A stretch of DNA of 64,000 bases. Source: DASYLJ01 sp964432595 (GTDB lineage: Bacteria; Desulfobacterota; Binatia; DP-6). The stretch is from the NCBI GenBank assembly GCA_964432595.1, contig CAYSOF010000007.1, positions 1 to 64,000 of the forward strand. The letters run 5' to 3'. Of this stretch, positions 23,182-33,427 are shown one piece after another (positions within the stretch are counted from its first letter, which is position 1; every line of letters begins with the position of its first letter). A program made the translations under genes and the position numbers. The notes under the pieces were generated by a model. The model had not been told where the DNA came from. It ran no database searches and was given only the letters and a program-made list of their open reading frames with translations.

Positions 23182-23486
23182 GCCGACGCCCGATCCCGCG
23201 TGCGGAGCGCCTGCTCGGCCCGTCGTCCCGCGCCGGCGCGGCAGCGGTAGCAGAGCCACTCGACCTCCACGAGCCAGCGCCAGGGGAAGAAGTGGTCGCG
23301 CTCGACGCGCAACACCGTCGACCCCGCCTGGATCGCATCGCCGAGCGACAGACCGCAGCACGTCTTCGTCGCGTCGCGCTGCAGATGCCGCGCCTGCATC
23401 GGCTCCGGGATGCGCGTCAGCTTCCCGGGCTTGCGCAGCAGCACCACACGCAGCTCCACCTCGAGAAAGACGTCAGGGCCGATCAC
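23178..23486 (-). CDS. Unknown phage protein preceding DUF3307
   Basis: About 102 aa from the GTG at 23486, chosen because codon quality starts there (GPDVFLEVELRVVLLRKPGK). The middle has KTCCGLSLGDAIQAGSTVLRV and the end has WLVEVEWLCYRCRAGAGRR with a Cys pair. An N-terminal extension is possible because the frame is open to 23684. Its stop overlaps the DUF3307 start. Function unknown; probably the first gene of the leftward unit that ends at 22797. Confidence 0.5.
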   Translation of the reverse strand: MIGPDVFLEVELRVVLLRKPGKLTRIPEPMQARHLQRDATKTCCGLSLGDAIQAGSTVLRVERDHFFPWRWLVEVEWLCYRCRAGAGRRAEQALRTRDRASA

Positions 23487-24092
23487 CTGTCGTCGCGCTG
23501 CACGGGACGACGTCGTGGCGATGTCCGCTCCGCGGGGAGACTCCGCGGACGCCACGGCGTCGCGCCGTGCGCTCGCACGATCTTCCGTGATCGGGAGTGG
23601 AGCGCGCGCGCTACGACCCCCTGCCCCGTGACGACTTCGACTCCGCACCGTCCGACCAACCCTCCCCGCGCCGCCGCTTCCCACGCACCGCGCGCGCTCC
23701 GGGCAATCGGGACGCTCCCGACTCTCCGCATCGCACTCGGCCGTGCCGCCTGGCGTTTACTGTGCCTTAGAGAATGCTTCCTCGTCTTATTGCATTCACA
23801 ATCTACAACTTGACAATGCCAGCCTTACGGCATAGCGATCAGCGCCGCAGGGACGCGAACGCCGGCACGGACGCCGAGCCAACGAGGTGTCGATGCTCAC
23901 GTCCAACCCGCTTCCAGCCCGGTCACGGGCCGCCCGACAGGCCCGGCGCAAGTGCCGTACGCCACCGCGGCCTGCGCTTTTCATCGGCGCGAACGCACAC
24001 GCCGCAGCGTTTGCGCTGTCATGCGCTAGCGCATTGGTGATACCGCTTGCAGTCATAGGTAGCTTCAGCATCCACCTGGAGGGAAGCCGACG
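23487..24092. promoter_or_regulatory. Divergent control region between early genes and integrase
   Basis: About 600 bp without a convincing gene. Positions 23757-23850 are the most AT-rich part of the phage region. There TTGACA (23810-23815) followed 17 bp later by TAGCGA is a weak rightward promoter candidate. The right end has a 14-bp palindrome. A 69-codon frame ending in ATGA over the integrase start (about 23887-24096) is open, but codon bias is poor. Confidence 0.45.
24021..24034. promoter_or_regulatory. 14-bp perfect palindrome, operator candidate
   Basis: ATGCGCTAGCGCAT, 59 bp upstream of the integrase start. It could be bound by the XRE regulator encoded at 19102-19593. A single copy is seen. 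Confidence 0.4.
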
Positions 24093-25145
24093 ATGACCCT
24101 CAACGAGTATCTGCCGACGTTCTATGGGCGCCTCGCACGGGCGGGCGCCCGCCCCGGCACCATCCGCGGCTACGCGTGTGTCCTGGAGAAACACATCGCG
24201 CCGCCCCTCGGTGAGCACCAGCTCGCCACCTTGAGCCATGTCGAGATCCGGCCCGTGCTCGACCAGCTCAGCGATCGCTACAGCACGCAGATGGCGAAGA
24301 TGATCATCTGCGCGCTCCGCGCCCTCTTCAAATGGGCGAAACGGGATCACCACGTCGAGGAGGATCCCACCCGCGACACGCGCACCGTCCCCTGGCTGGC
24401 CCGGCGCGCGAAACGTCCGCCCCGCGCCTTCGCCCCGCCCGAGCTCGACAAGCTCATCGCGGCCGCGAAGGTGCTCTGCCCGCAGTTCGTGCTGCTCTTC
24501 CTGCTGCTCTCGCGCACGGGCCTGCGAATCGGCGAAGCCCTGGCGCTCCGCGCGCAGCACTTCGACCTGCGCGAGCGCTGGGTCTACGTCGAGGGCACGT
24601 ACCACGGCGCCGGTGACACCGGCGATCCGAAGACGTCCGCCGGCTTCCGCTACGTCGACGTGAGCGACGACGCCGCCGACGTGCTCACGGAGATTCACCA
24701 GACGCTGCGCGACACGCCCGGCGGCTGGCTCTTCCCCGGCGAGGGAGACAACCCGTACCACGCCCGCACGGTGCAGCAGGCGTTTTCCCGCTGCCGCCAC
24801 TACGCACAGCTCGGTTACTGCACGCCGCACACGCTGCGCCACACGTTCGCCAGCTGGCTGATCGCCACCGGCGTGAGCGTCGCGCACGTGAAAGATCAGA
24901 TGGGGCACGCCTCCATCCAGACCACGGTCGACCTCTACGGATCGTGGTTCCGCCTTCGCGACCCGGGGTCCGCGAATCAGATTGACCGGGTCGCCCGCGG
25001 CGAATTCGGCACGCGACTGCATCGCCCGCCATCAGGCCCGGAGCGCGACCCCGGACCAGTGCGGGCTGGTGGGCGCTACACTACGCGGGTACCACCGCGT
25101 CGCGACGGCGACACCGCCGGTCGCCCGCCCCGTCACCAACGATAG
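24093..25145 (+). CDS. int: Tyrosine-type site-specific integrase
   Basis: A 350-aa recombinase. The N-terminal SAM-like core-binding domain spans about 1-95 (FYGRLARAGARPGTIRGYA ...). Catalytic residues are all visible: R145 (TGLRIGE), K180 region (GDPKTSAG), H246 and R249 (HTLRHTF), H272 (GHASIQTT) and the nucleophile Y282 (VDLYG). ATG at 24093 has GGAGGGAAG upstream. It points away from the phage genes and toward host ychF, as expected next to an attachment site; the exact att core cannot be fixed from one junction. The last 50 residues are Arg/Pro-rich and unstructured. Confidence 0.9.
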   Translation: MTLNEYLPTFYGRLARAGARPGTIRGYACVLEKHIAPPLGEHQLATLSHVEIRPVLDQLSDRYSTQMAKMIICALRALFKWAKRDHHVEEDPTRDTRTVPWLARRAKRPPRAFAPPELDKLIAAAKVLCPQFVLLFLLLSRTGLRIGEALALRAQHFDLRERWVYVEGTYHGAGDTGDPKTSAGFRYVDVSDDAADVLTEIHQTLRDTPGGWLFPGEGDNPYHARTVQQAFSRCRHYAQLGYCTPHTLRHTFASWLIATGVSVAHVKDQMGHASIQTTVDLYGSWFRLRDPGSANQIDRVARGEFGTRLHRPPSGPERDPGPVRAGGRYTTRVPPRRDGDTAGRPPRHQR

Positions 25146-25152
25146 ATGGCCA

Positions 25153-25186
25153 CGTTTCCGCGTGCCCCGTCCTCCACGCGGAAGCG
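25153..25186 (+). terminator. Hairpin after integrase
   Basis: CGTTTCCGCGTG (25153-25164) pairs with CACGCGGAAGCG (25175-25186), 12 pairs with one G-T, loop of 10, starting 8 nt past the integrase stop and followed by TTAAAC. It is a terminator candidate and may also lie within the right attachment site. Confidence 0.5.
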
Positions 25187-25257
25187 TTAAACATCTGCTT
25201 GAAGGTGACGTGGGCCATCGGGGGGCGACAGTACGCAGCGCCGCCCCGGCCAGTCAA

Positions 25258-26291
<1,034 letters not shown>

Positions 26292-26295
<4 letters not shown>

Positions 26296-26816
26296 CGCAG
26301 CACCCCGAGGGCCACCGCGGCCAGGTGCAAGCCGGCGATCGTCTTGCCGTCGACGATCTCGCCGCGGCCGATCATGGCGACGGCCTCGCGCAGCGGAACG
26401 CGACGCAGCTCCGCGATGTCCTCGTCGTGCCCACGCGCCATGGCGCCTTCGCTCAGCCCCCGCGCGAGGAACAGGTGGATGCGCTCGTCCGTGTAGCCCG
26501 GCGAAACGAGCACGCTGCCGAGCCGCGTGATCTCGCGCGCCGTGAGCCCCGTCTCCTCCTGGAGCTCGCGCGCGGCGCACGTCTCCGGCGGCTCGTCCGG
26601 CGCGTCCAGGACACCCGCCGGCAGCTCCCAGAGGTAGCCGCCGCCCGCGTGCCGATACTGGCGGATCAGCGCCACCCGCCCCTCGTCGTCGACCGCGGCG
26701 ACCGCCGATGCGCCCTGATGGCGGATGACCTCCAGGCTCACCTCCGCCCCGTTCGGCAGCCGGACGTCCTCCATCCCGAGCTTCACGATGCGACCGTCGT
26801 AGATCGTGCGACGCAT
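26292..26816 (-). CDS. Nudix hydrolase (ADP-ribose pyrophosphatase type)
   Basis: About 174 aa. The nudix signature is visible in AGVLDAPDEPPETCAARELQ followed by EETGL (REL-x-EE-x-GL with one extra residue before the Arg). The order YDGRIVKLGMEDVRLPNG, HQGASAVAAVDDEGRVALIR and ELPAG fits NudF-type ADP-ribose pyrophosphatases. The ATG at 26816 is chosen for its match to the family start (MRRTIYDG); an alternative in-frame ATG lies at 26834. Expressed with ychF through a GTGA overlap. Confidence 0.85.
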
Positions 26817-26880
26817 GCACTGCGCATACACCACTTTCGCCGGTTTGCCGCAGGCGCGCCGGCCGTACTAAGTGGCCGGC

Positions 26881-27345
26881 ATGAATCGACGGAAGGCGAT
26901 CGAGCTCACCCCGGCGGAGCAGAAGGCGTACCTCGAGGAGTCGCACACGATCATCCTGACGAGCCTCGATCGCCGCGGGTACCCGCACCCGGTGGCCATG
27001 TGGTTCATGGTCGACCCTGACGGGACGATCGTCATGACGACGTTCCAGAAGTCGCAGAAGGCCCTGAACCTCAAGCGCGATCCGCGCTGCGCGCTGCTGA
27101 TCGAGAGCGGCCGCACCTATCCCGAGCTGAAGGGGCTGCTGATTCGCGGCAAGGCAACGCTCGAGCCCGACACCGAGAAAGTGCTCGACCTGCTCGAGCG
27201 CGTGAACGTCAAGTACAACCAGGGTCCGGGCGAAGGCATGCGCGAGCTGATGCGCGGCCAGGCGAGCAAGCGGCTCATCGTGCGCGTGCATCCCGAGCAC
27301 GTCTCCAGCTGGGACCATTCGAAGCTCGGCGCCGGCGTCTACTGA
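26881..27345 (+). CDS. Pyridoxamine-5'-phosphate-oxidase-like (split barrel) protein
   Basis: About 154 aa with the FMN/F420-binding split-barrel pattern: LTPAEQKAYLEES, TIILTSLDRRGYPHPVAMWF, GTIVMTTFQKSQKALNLKRD, CALLIESG, and a C-terminal LIVRVHPEHVSSWDHSKL. This fits PPOX-class proteins of the F420/FMN type that reduce or bind flavin-linked substrates; the exact substrate is not predictable. The ATG at 26881 is preferred over an in-frame GTG at 26872. Divergently placed from nudix-ychF across a 64-bp gap. Confidence 0.8.
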   Translation: MNRRKAIELTPAEQKAYLEESHTIILTSLDRRGYPHPVAMWFMVDPDGTIVMTTFQKSQKALNLKRDPRCALLIESGRTYPELKGLLIRGKATLEPDTEKVLDLLERVNVKYNQGPGEGMRELMRGQASKRLIVRVHPEHVSSWDHSKLGAGVY

Positions 27346-27375
27346 GCCGTTCTGACCTCCTTCGACGCCATCGTC

Positions 27376-28131
27376 ATGTTCGCCGCCGCCACGGTGGCGG
27401 GCGCGGTCAACGCCGTCGCCGGCGGTGGATCGCTGATCACGTTCCCCGTGCTGGTGTGGCTCGGGCGTCCGGCCATCATCGCGAACGCCACGAACACGGT
27501 CTCGCTCTCGCCCGGCTCGATCGCCGCGCTCTGGGGCTTCCGGCGCGAGCTCGACGGGATGCAACGGTGGATCGTCTGGCTGAGCGTCCCGTCGATCCTC
27601 GGCGGCCTCGCCGGCGCGTGGCTGCTCCTGCGCACGCCGGAGCGCGTGTTCGACTGGCTCGTCCCGTGGCTCATCGCCTTCGCGACGGCGCTGTTCGCCT
27701 TCTCCGGCCCCATCACCGCGGCGCTGCGCACCCGCGTGCCGCCGAGCGGCGCCGACGGCGTCCCGCTCCACGCGCACTGGGTGTCGGCGCTCGCCTACCA
27801 GTTCTTCGTCTCCGTCTACGGCGGTTACTTCGGCGCGGGCATCGGCATCATGATGCTGGCCGGGCTCTCGCTGATGGGCTTCACCGGCATCCACCGGATG
27901 ATCGCGCTGCGCAACGTCTACGCCATCTGGATCAACGGCATCGCCGCCGTCTACTTCATCGCGAGCGGCGCCGTCATCCCGGGCGACGCCGTCGTCCTGA
28001 CCGCCGGCCAGATCCTCGGCTCGTGGGGCAGCGCCGTCCTGGCGCGACGCCTGCCCCCGAGCGTCGTCCGCAGCTTCGTCGTGGCGGTCGGCGTCGCGAT
28101 GGCGCTCGGGCTGTTCCTCCGCTCGCGCTAA
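27376..28131 (+). CDS. TSUP-family membrane transporter
   Basis: A 251-aa protein with eight or so membrane segments and the TauE/SafE hallmark AGAVNAVAGGGSLITFP near the N-terminus and VYGGYFGAGIGIMMLAGLSL in the second half, a repeat of the same topology. TSUP proteins export or import sulfite, sulfoacetate and similar anions; specificity is unknown here. The start is probably the ATG at 27376, although it is unusually close to the first motif. The stop overlaps the convergent aldolase stop by 4 bp. Confidence 0.85.
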   Translation: MFAAATVAGAVNAVAGGGSLITFPVLVWLGRPAIIANATNTVSLSPGSIAALWGFRRELDGMQRWIVWLSVPSILGGLAGAWLLLRTPERVFDWLVPWLIAFATALFAFSGPITAALRTRVPPSGADGVPLHAHWVSALAYQFFVSVYGGYFGAGIGIMMLAGLSLMGFTGIHRMIALRNVYAIWINGIAAVYFIASGAVIPGDAVVLTAGQILGSWGSAVLARRLPPSVVRSFVVAVGVAMALGLFLRSR

Positions 28132-28763
28132 AGGAAGTTGGCGATCGAGGCGAGGTTCTGCACCCACTCGTCGGGGATCAGCGCCATCTCCCCGCCGTAC
28201 TGCTTGCAGTAGAGGACGAGCTTCGCGGTCTCCTCGAGCATCATCGCCCGCGTCGCCGCGTCGCGCATCGTCTTCCCCACGGCCATGAGGCCGTGGCACT
28301 GCAAGATGGCTCCGCGGCTGACCGTGAGCGCCTCGGCGACGGCGTCGGCAAGCTCGCGCGAGCCCGGCATGAACCACGGCACGATCTTCGTGTCGGCGAG
28401 GAAGATCGCGTCGGTGTTGATCGGCGGGAACGACTGGTTCGTGATCCCGAAGGCGGTGACGTAGGGCGCGTGCGTGTGCACCGCCGCCGTCGCGTCCGGG
28501 CGCGCCGCGTAGGACGCCCAGTGCATCTGGAATTCGATCGACGGCTTGCCCTCGCCCGCGACGCAGCTGCCATCCTCGGTGACGCACAGCAGGCTGTCGA
28601 CGGTCAGGCTGCCCTTGTACATCTGGCTCGGCGTGATCCAGATGTGGGCGTCGTCGGCGCCGCGCGCGCTGATGTTCCCGCCCGTGGGAGTCAGCTGCCC
28701 CATCGCGAAGAGGTCGTGCGCGATGTCGACGATCTGCTGCCGCGCCTCCGCATCGGTCCGCAT
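28128..28763 (-). CDS. Class II aldolase/adducin family protein
   Basis: A 211-aa protein. Family motifs: GNISARG (phosphate/substrate loop), the Zn ligands in AAVHTHAPY (His-x-His) and LQCHGLMAVG (His), and the acidic residue in PSIEFQMHW. Homologues include fuculose-phosphate aldolase and ribulose-phosphate epimerase types. Next to the amidohydrolase and on the same strand, one base downstream, so it may take the released product or be a partner in the same breakdown route. Confidence 0.85.
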   Translation of the reverse strand: MRTDAEARQQIVDIAHDLFAMGQLTPTGGNISARGADDAHIWITPSQMYKGSLTVDSLLCVTEDGSCVAGEGKPSIEFQMHWASYAARPDATAAVHTHAPYVTAFGITNQSFPPINTDAIFLADTKIVPWFMPGSRELADAVAEALTVSRGAILQCHGLMAVGKTMRDAATRAMMLEETAKLVLYCKQYGGEMALIPDEWVQNLASIANFL

Positions 28764-28764
28764 C

Positions 28765-30462
28765 TCAGACCCCTCCCCGCAGCACGCGTCCCGCCGCCCG
28801 TCCCGTCGGCACGCCGTGCTGCACCACCGCCGTGCCGTTGACGAACACGTGCTCGATGCCGTCGGCCGTCTGGAGCAGCCGGCGCTGCTTCTGCGGCAGG
28901 TCGTAGACCATCTCCGTCGGCCGCACGCCGACCGTCTTCGGATCGAACAGCACGAGGTCGGCGGCGAACCCCGGCTCGATCCGACCACGGCCGCGCAGCC
29001 CGTAGCGCTCGGCGGGCACCGCGCTCACGAGTCGTACCGCCTCTTCGAGGCTCAGCATGCCGCGCTCCCGCACCCAGTGGCCGAGCAGGTACGTCGTGAA
29101 GCCCTGGTCGCAGAGCGTGTCCATGTGCGCACCCGCGTCGGACAGCGCCACCACGGCCGCCGGGTTCCGCAGCATCGCAGCGACGAGCGGCTCGTCGAAG
29201 TTGAGCAGCGGCGCGCCCCACTGGCCTTCGAGCTCGTCGTCGAGGATCGTGTCGCAGAAAGCATCGACCGGATCCACGCCGCGCTCGGCCGCGATCTGCG
29301 TGACGCTGCGGTCCTGCCACCGCGCGGTGCGCTCCGACCCCGGCATCCGGAGGAAGAGCCGGTCGAAGCCGTGCGCGAGCGCCATCACGAACGAGCCCTG
29401 CGACATGGAGCGCAGCTCGTCGCGGAACTCCCTCGACGCGAAGAGCCGCCCGCGCTCGTCGCGCGGCTTCGCCATGAAGGACCGCCAGAACGGATTGTTG
29501 TCGAGCCCGAACGCCGGAGCCGCAAAGTCCCAGCGCAGCTCGAGCGGCCGGCAGCCGATCTGCGGGACGACCTGCACGCCGTCGCGCTGGTAGGCGGCCG
29601 CCGCCTCGAGGCAGTGGGTCTCCAGCTCCGGCGCGAACGGGCTCTGCAGCAGCGGCGCCCAGCTGACGGTCTTGCCGCTGGCCTTCGCCAGCTCGGCGAA
29701 GAAATCCTGCTCGGCGAGCTTGTCCTCGACGGGGGCGATGATCGTGCCCGGCGCCACTTCGATGACGCCGCGATCGAAACCTCGCAGCGCCTCGGCCAGC
29801 GCCAGCAGCTCGTCGCGCGCGGCGACGCGGCTCGGCGCAGGCTTGCCGTCGTCGGCGAAGAAGTGCGTCGGCGACAACGACGTCGACCAGCCGATGGCCC
29901 CCGCCTCGACGCCGTCGCGGACGAGCGCCGCCATCCGCGCGCACTCGTCGGCCGTGGCGACGCGCTCCAGCGCATCGGCGCCCATCACCCGCACGCGGAT
30001 CGCCGAGTGGCCGATGAACGACGCGACGTTGACGCCGAGCCCGCGCGCGTCGATCGCGTCCAGGTACTCGGGATACGTCTCCCAGCTCCACGGCAGCGCC
30101 GCGCGCAGCGTATCGATGGGCATGCCTTCGACGAACGAGAGCAGCCGCATCAGCGTCTCACGGTCGTGGGGACGGCACGGCGCGACGGTGAACCCGCAGT
30201 TGCCCATCACCACGGACGTGACGCCGTGCCATGGCGACGGCGAGGCCTGGGCATCCCAGAAGAGCTGGCAGTCGTAGTGCGTGTGCAGGTCGACGAAGCC
30301 GGGCGCCAGCACGAGGCCGTCGCCGTCGATCTCCTGCGCGCCGCGCGCCGCGACGGTGCCGATCGCGTCGATGCGGCCGCCGGTCACGCTGACGTCACCC
30401 TGTACCGCGTCGCGGCCGCTGCCGTCGCAGATGCGCGCCCGACGAATCACGAGATCGGCCAT
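28765..30462 (-). CDS. N-acyl-D-amino-acid deacylase-type amidohydrolase
   Basis: A 565-aa protein of the D-aminoacylase branch of the amidohydrolase superfamily, cleaving N-acyl bonds with a metal-activated water. Support: the metal site APGFVDLHTHYD (His-x-His), the FCDTILDDE region, the catalytic-Asp segment VALSDAGAHMDTL, and the C-terminal beta-sandwich wrap GRGRIEPGFAADLVLFD and VFVNGTAVV. Length is in the family range (480-590). It likely starts a two-gene leftward unit with the aldolase and is divergent from the LLM oxidoreductase gene across 74 bp. Confidence 0.85.
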   Translation of the reverse strand: MADLVIRRARICDGSGRDAVQGDVSVTGGRIDAIGTVAARGAQEIDGDGLVLAPGFVDLHTHYDCQLFWDAQASPSPWHGVTSVVMGNCGFTVAPCRPHDRETLMRLLSFVEGMPIDTLRAALPWSWETYPEYLDAIDARGLGVNVASFIGHSAIRVRVMGADALERVATADECARMAALVRDGVEAGAIGWSTSLSPTHFFADDGKPAPSRVAARDELLALAEALRGFDRGVIEVAPGTIIAPVEDKLAEQDFFAELAKASGKTVSWAPLLQSPFAPELETHCLEAAAAYQRDGVQVVPQIGCRPLELRWDFAAPAFGLDNNPFWRSFMAKPRDERGRLFASREFRDELRSMSQGSFVMALAHGFDRLFLRMPGSERTARWQDRSVTQIAAERGVDPVDAFCDTILDDELEGQWGAPLLNFDEPLVAAMLRNPAAVVALSDAGAHMDTLCDQGFTTYLLGHWVRERGMLSLEEAVRLVSAVPAERYGLRGRGRIEPGFAADLVLFDPKTVGVRPTEMVYDLPQKQRRLLQTADGIEHVFVNGTAVVQHGVPTGRAAGRVLRGGV

Positions 30463-30536
30463 GGCCGCGTTCTTTAGCGCGGAGCCTTGCCTTTCGACAA
30501 CGTGCGTGACAGCCGTGACCGCACGAGGAGGTGGCC

Positions 30537-31802
30537 ATGAAGGTCAGCTGGTTCCATCTCATGCCCTACCGCTGGCTCCCGTCGGACTTCCGCGAGAAGT
30601 ACCACGGCGTCTGGGTCGACCTGCCGAACCGCCTCTACGATCCCGCGCGCGGCCACCAGCTCTACAACGAGTACCTCGACATGCTCGAGTACGCCGACCA
30701 GGTCGGCTTCGACGCGGTCGGCGTCAACGAGCACCATCAGAACGCGTACGGCATCATGCCGTCTCCGAACATCATGGCCGCGGCGCTCGCGCGCCGCACC
30801 ACGAACGCGATGCTCATGGTCCTCGGCAACTCCATCGCGCTCTACAATCCGCCGATCCGCGTCGCCGAAGAGTTCGCGATGCTCGACGTGATCTCCGGCG
30901 GCCGGCTGATCGCCGGCTTCCCCGTCGGCACGTCGATGGACACGAACTACTGCTATGGCGAGAACCCGGCCACGCTGCGCGAGAAGTACCGTGAGGCAAA
31001 CGACCTCATCCTGAAGGCCTGGGCCGAGCGCGAGCCGTTCGCGTGGAACGGGAAGTACACGAAGCTGCGCTACGTGAACCTGTGGCCGCAGCCGATCCAG
31101 AAGCCGCATCCGCCCATCTGGGTGCCGGGGCTCGGGTCGATCGAAACGTGGGACTGGTGCATCGACCACGGCTACAACTACTCGTACCTGTCGTTCAGCG
31201 GCTACAAGCGCGCGCAGAAGATGATGGCGGGCTACTGGGAGCACGTCGCGAAGCGCGGCAAGCCCGAGAACCCGTACAGCGGCGCGTTCTTCCAGCAGGT
31301 GTGCATCAGCGACACCGACGCCGCCTGCGAGCGGGAGTGGTGGCCGCACGTCGACTACTTCTTCAACAAGTGCCTGCACCTCTACCCCGGCATGGCCGAG
31401 GCGCCCGGCTATCGCACCGAAGCGTCCCTGCGCGCGGGCGTCGTCGCACAGATCGGCAACACCAGCGGCAACATGGGGAAGGACAAGAGCTGGAAGGAGC
31501 TCGTCGAGCAGCGGTACATCGTCGCCGGCTCGCCCGAGACGGTGCGCCAGCAGCTCGACGAGCTCGCGACGTCGCTACGCGTCGGCCATCTTGCGGTCGG
31601 CCTCCACATCGGTACGGCGCCCATCGAGCTGACGAACCGCAGCACGTACCTCTTCGCCCAGCACGTCCTTCCGCATCTGCGGCCGCTCTTCGCCGACTGG
31701 GAGGACGTGTCGTGGCCGAAGGCCCTTCCGGCGGCCGAGCGCACGCCCGCCGGCCAACACAACGCCGCGGCGAAGGCGCACGCCGAACGCAGGGTCGCGT
31801 GA
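30537..31802 (+). CDS. LLM-class flavin-dependent oxidoreductase
   Basis: A 421-aa protein of the bacterial luciferase-like monooxygenase family. The pattern DQVGFDAVGVNEHHQNAYG followed by LMVLGNSIAL and GRLIAGFPVGTSMD is typical; the middle has the substrate insertion (TWDWCIDHGYNYSYLSFSG). The start ATG at 30537 is chosen for AGGAGG upstream. It probably uses reduced FMN or F420 and oxygen on an unidentified substrate. It is translationally coupled (TGATG) to the alpha/beta hydrolase, so the two probably act in sequence. Confidence 0.88.
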   Translation: MKVSWFHLMPYRWLPSDFREKYHGVWVDLPNRLYDPARGHQLYNEYLDMLEYADQVGFDAVGVNEHHQNAYGIMPSPNIMAAALARRTTNAMLMVLGNSIALYNPPIRVAEEFAMLDVISGGRLIAGFPVGTSMDTNYCYGENPATLREKYREANDLILKAWAEREPFAWNGKYTKLRYVNLWPQPIQKPHPPIWVPGLGSIETWDWCIDHGYNYSYLSFSGYKRAQKMMAGYWEHVAKRGKPENPYSGAFFQQVCISDTDAACEREWWPHVDYFFNKCLHLYPGMAEAPGYRTEASLRAGVVAQIGNTSGNMGKDKSWKELVEQRYIVAGSPETVRQQLDELATSLRVGHLAVGLHIGTAPIELTNRSTYLFAQHVLPHLRPLFADWEDVSWPKALPAAERTPAGQHNAAAKAHAERRVA

Positions 31803-32620
31803 TGCAGGCCCCGTCTTCGCGCATGCTCGACCTCGGCCCGGGCCGCCCGCAGGTCGAGGTCCTCTCGGCGGGCGACGGCCCCGATCTGCTGTACCTCCAC
31901 GGCGCCGCCGGCATTCCCGAGTGGGGCGGACCGTTGCCCCTCCTCGCGCGCTCGTACCACGTGCATGCGCCGTTGCTGCCCGGCTTCGGCAAGTCCACCC
32001 GGCTCGACGTCCTCGACGACCAGTGGGACCTCTTCCTTCACGGCTTCGACGTGCTGGATGCCCTCGGACTGGAACGCCCGTACGTCGTCGGCGACTCGAT
32101 GGGCGGCTGGCTCGCGGCCGAGATGGCCGCGCTGCGACCGCGCGAGATCGGGCGCCTCGCGCTCGCCGCGCCCGTCGGACTCTGGCGCGACGAGGCGCCG
32201 GTCGTCGACATGTTCGGCCTGATGACACACGAGGTGGTGCCGTTCCTGTTCCACGACCCGAGCTGTGCGCCGGCCCAGGACATGCTCCGGGTGACGACGC
32301 TCATCAACGACAAGGACGACCGCACCGACGAGCAGGTCGAGACGCTGATCGCGATGGTGCGTGGATTCAGGACGGCGGCGAAGTTCCTCTTCCCGATCCC
32401 CGAGCGCGGACTCGAGAAGCGCCTCTGGCGGATCACCGCGCCGACGCTCATCGTCTGGGGCACCGGCGACCGCTTCATCGCGCCCTCCTACGCGGAGCTC
32501 TTCCGCGCGCGCATTCCCGATGCATGCGTGGAGACGATCGCCGATGCGGGTCACCTCGTCGGCCTCGAGCAGCCCGACGCCTACGCCCGCGCGGTGCAGC
32601 GCTTCGGCGGCGTCGACTAG
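31802..32620 (+). CDS. Alpha/beta hydrolase
   Basis: A 272-aa protein. The alpha/beta-hydrolase triad is visible: oxyanion LHGAAG, nucleophile elbow GDSMGG (Ser), Asp in GTGDRFIAP and His in DAGHLVGLEQPD. It sits immediately after the LLM oxidoreductase and is expressed with it. A carbon-carbon bond hydrolase or esterase role in a degradation pathway is plausible. Convergent 4-bp overlap with the next gene. Confidence 0.88.
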   Translation: MQAPSSRMLDLGPGRPQVEVLSAGDGPDLLYLHGAAGIPEWGGPLPLLARSYHVHAPLLPGFGKSTRLDVLDDQWDLFLHGFDVLDALGLERPYVVGDSMGGWLAAEMAALRPREIGRLALAAPVGLWRDEAPVVDMFGLMTHEVVPFLFHDPSCAPAQDMLRVTTLINDKDDRTDEQVETLIAMVRGFRTAAKFLFPIPERGLEKRLWRITAPTLIVWGTGDRFIAPSYAELFRARIPDACVETIADAGHLVGLEQPDAYARAVQRFGGVD

Positions 32621-33348
32621 CGGCCCGGCGGCGCCTGGAACACCGGCTGGCCGCCGTCGTCGCTGACGACGATGCTGGGCGCTCCGCCGCCGCTGACGGC
32701 GACGGCGACGCGCGGCCGCCCGCTCGGATCCGTCAGGTCGAGCTTCGACGCCCCATCGACCGTGACGTCGAGCGTCGCACGCGGCCGCCCGGCGAGGTCG
32801 CTCAGGACGAGGCCGGGTGCGCCCTGCCCGTCCGCGACGAGCGCCATCTGCTCGCCGCCGCCGGCGCCGAGGAACCGCAGCCCGGCCGCGCCGGACGGCG
32901 CGAGCGAGAGGCGCACGCGCTCCTTCGTCGACGACTCGCCCAGCGTCACGGCCGCGCGTCCGTCTGCAGCGACGGCCATGGCCGCACGGGTACGACCGCC
33001 GCGGTCGAGCACGGTGACGCCCGTTCCGTCGGTGCGTGCGCCCAGCTCGACGCCGGCCTTGCCGCTCTTGTCGAGCGCGCGCACCAGGCTGCTGCCGTCG
33101 CCCCGCACGATGACCGCGACCCGATCGTCGCCGCCGGCGCTCTTGAGCGTCAGTGCGACGGCGTTGCCGTCCTGGAGACCGAGCACGGCGCGCACGGTGC
33201 CCTGGCCGTCGCGCAGGACGAACGACTCCGCTTCGAGCGCGCGCGACTTGGGCAGCACCTGGCCCATCAGCAGCAGCGCACCGACGATCGTCAGGGCGGC
33301 GACGGCGCCGCGTTCGAGGCGACGGAGGCGCAGGTCGTGATCTCGCAT
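32617..33348 (-). CDS. Membrane-anchored beta-repeat protein
   Basis: A 243-aa protein. One N-terminal membrane segment (residues about 15-32, AVAALTIVGALLLMGQVL) and then repeating units of about 30 residues with the pattern hydrophobic strand, D-x-x-G-x-x-R-A-hydrophobic-x-hydrophobic: FVLRDGQGTVRAVLGL, LVLSDLAGRPRATLDV, LDLTDPSGRPRVAVAV, IVVSDDGGQPVF. This suggests a beta-solenoid or beta-propeller-like stack, probably periplasmic. The role is unknown. Confidence 0.65.
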   Translation of the reverse strand: MRDHDLRLRRLERGAVAALTIVGALLLMGQVLPKSRALEAESFVLRDGQGTVRAVLGLQDGNAVALTLKSAGGDDRVAVIVRGDGSSLVRALDKSGKAGVELGARTDGTGVTVLDRGGRTRAAMAVAADGRAAVTLGESSTKERVRLSLAPSGAAGLRFLGAGGGEQMALVADGQGAPGLVLSDLAGRPRATLDVTVDGASKLDLTDPSGRPRVAVAVSGGGAPSIVVSDDGGQPVFQAPPGR

Positions 33349-33427
33349 GCGGCGTCTCTAGCAGCTGGCGGCCGTGGTCCTCCAGGCGCGGTTGACCTGC
33401 GCGGGCCGGCTGGTAGGAAAGCGCCCG

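Noticed and set aside
23887..24096. 69-codon frame overlapping the integrase start as ATGA, possible excisionase
   Set aside because: No helix-turn-helix, weak codon bias; only the overlap supports it.
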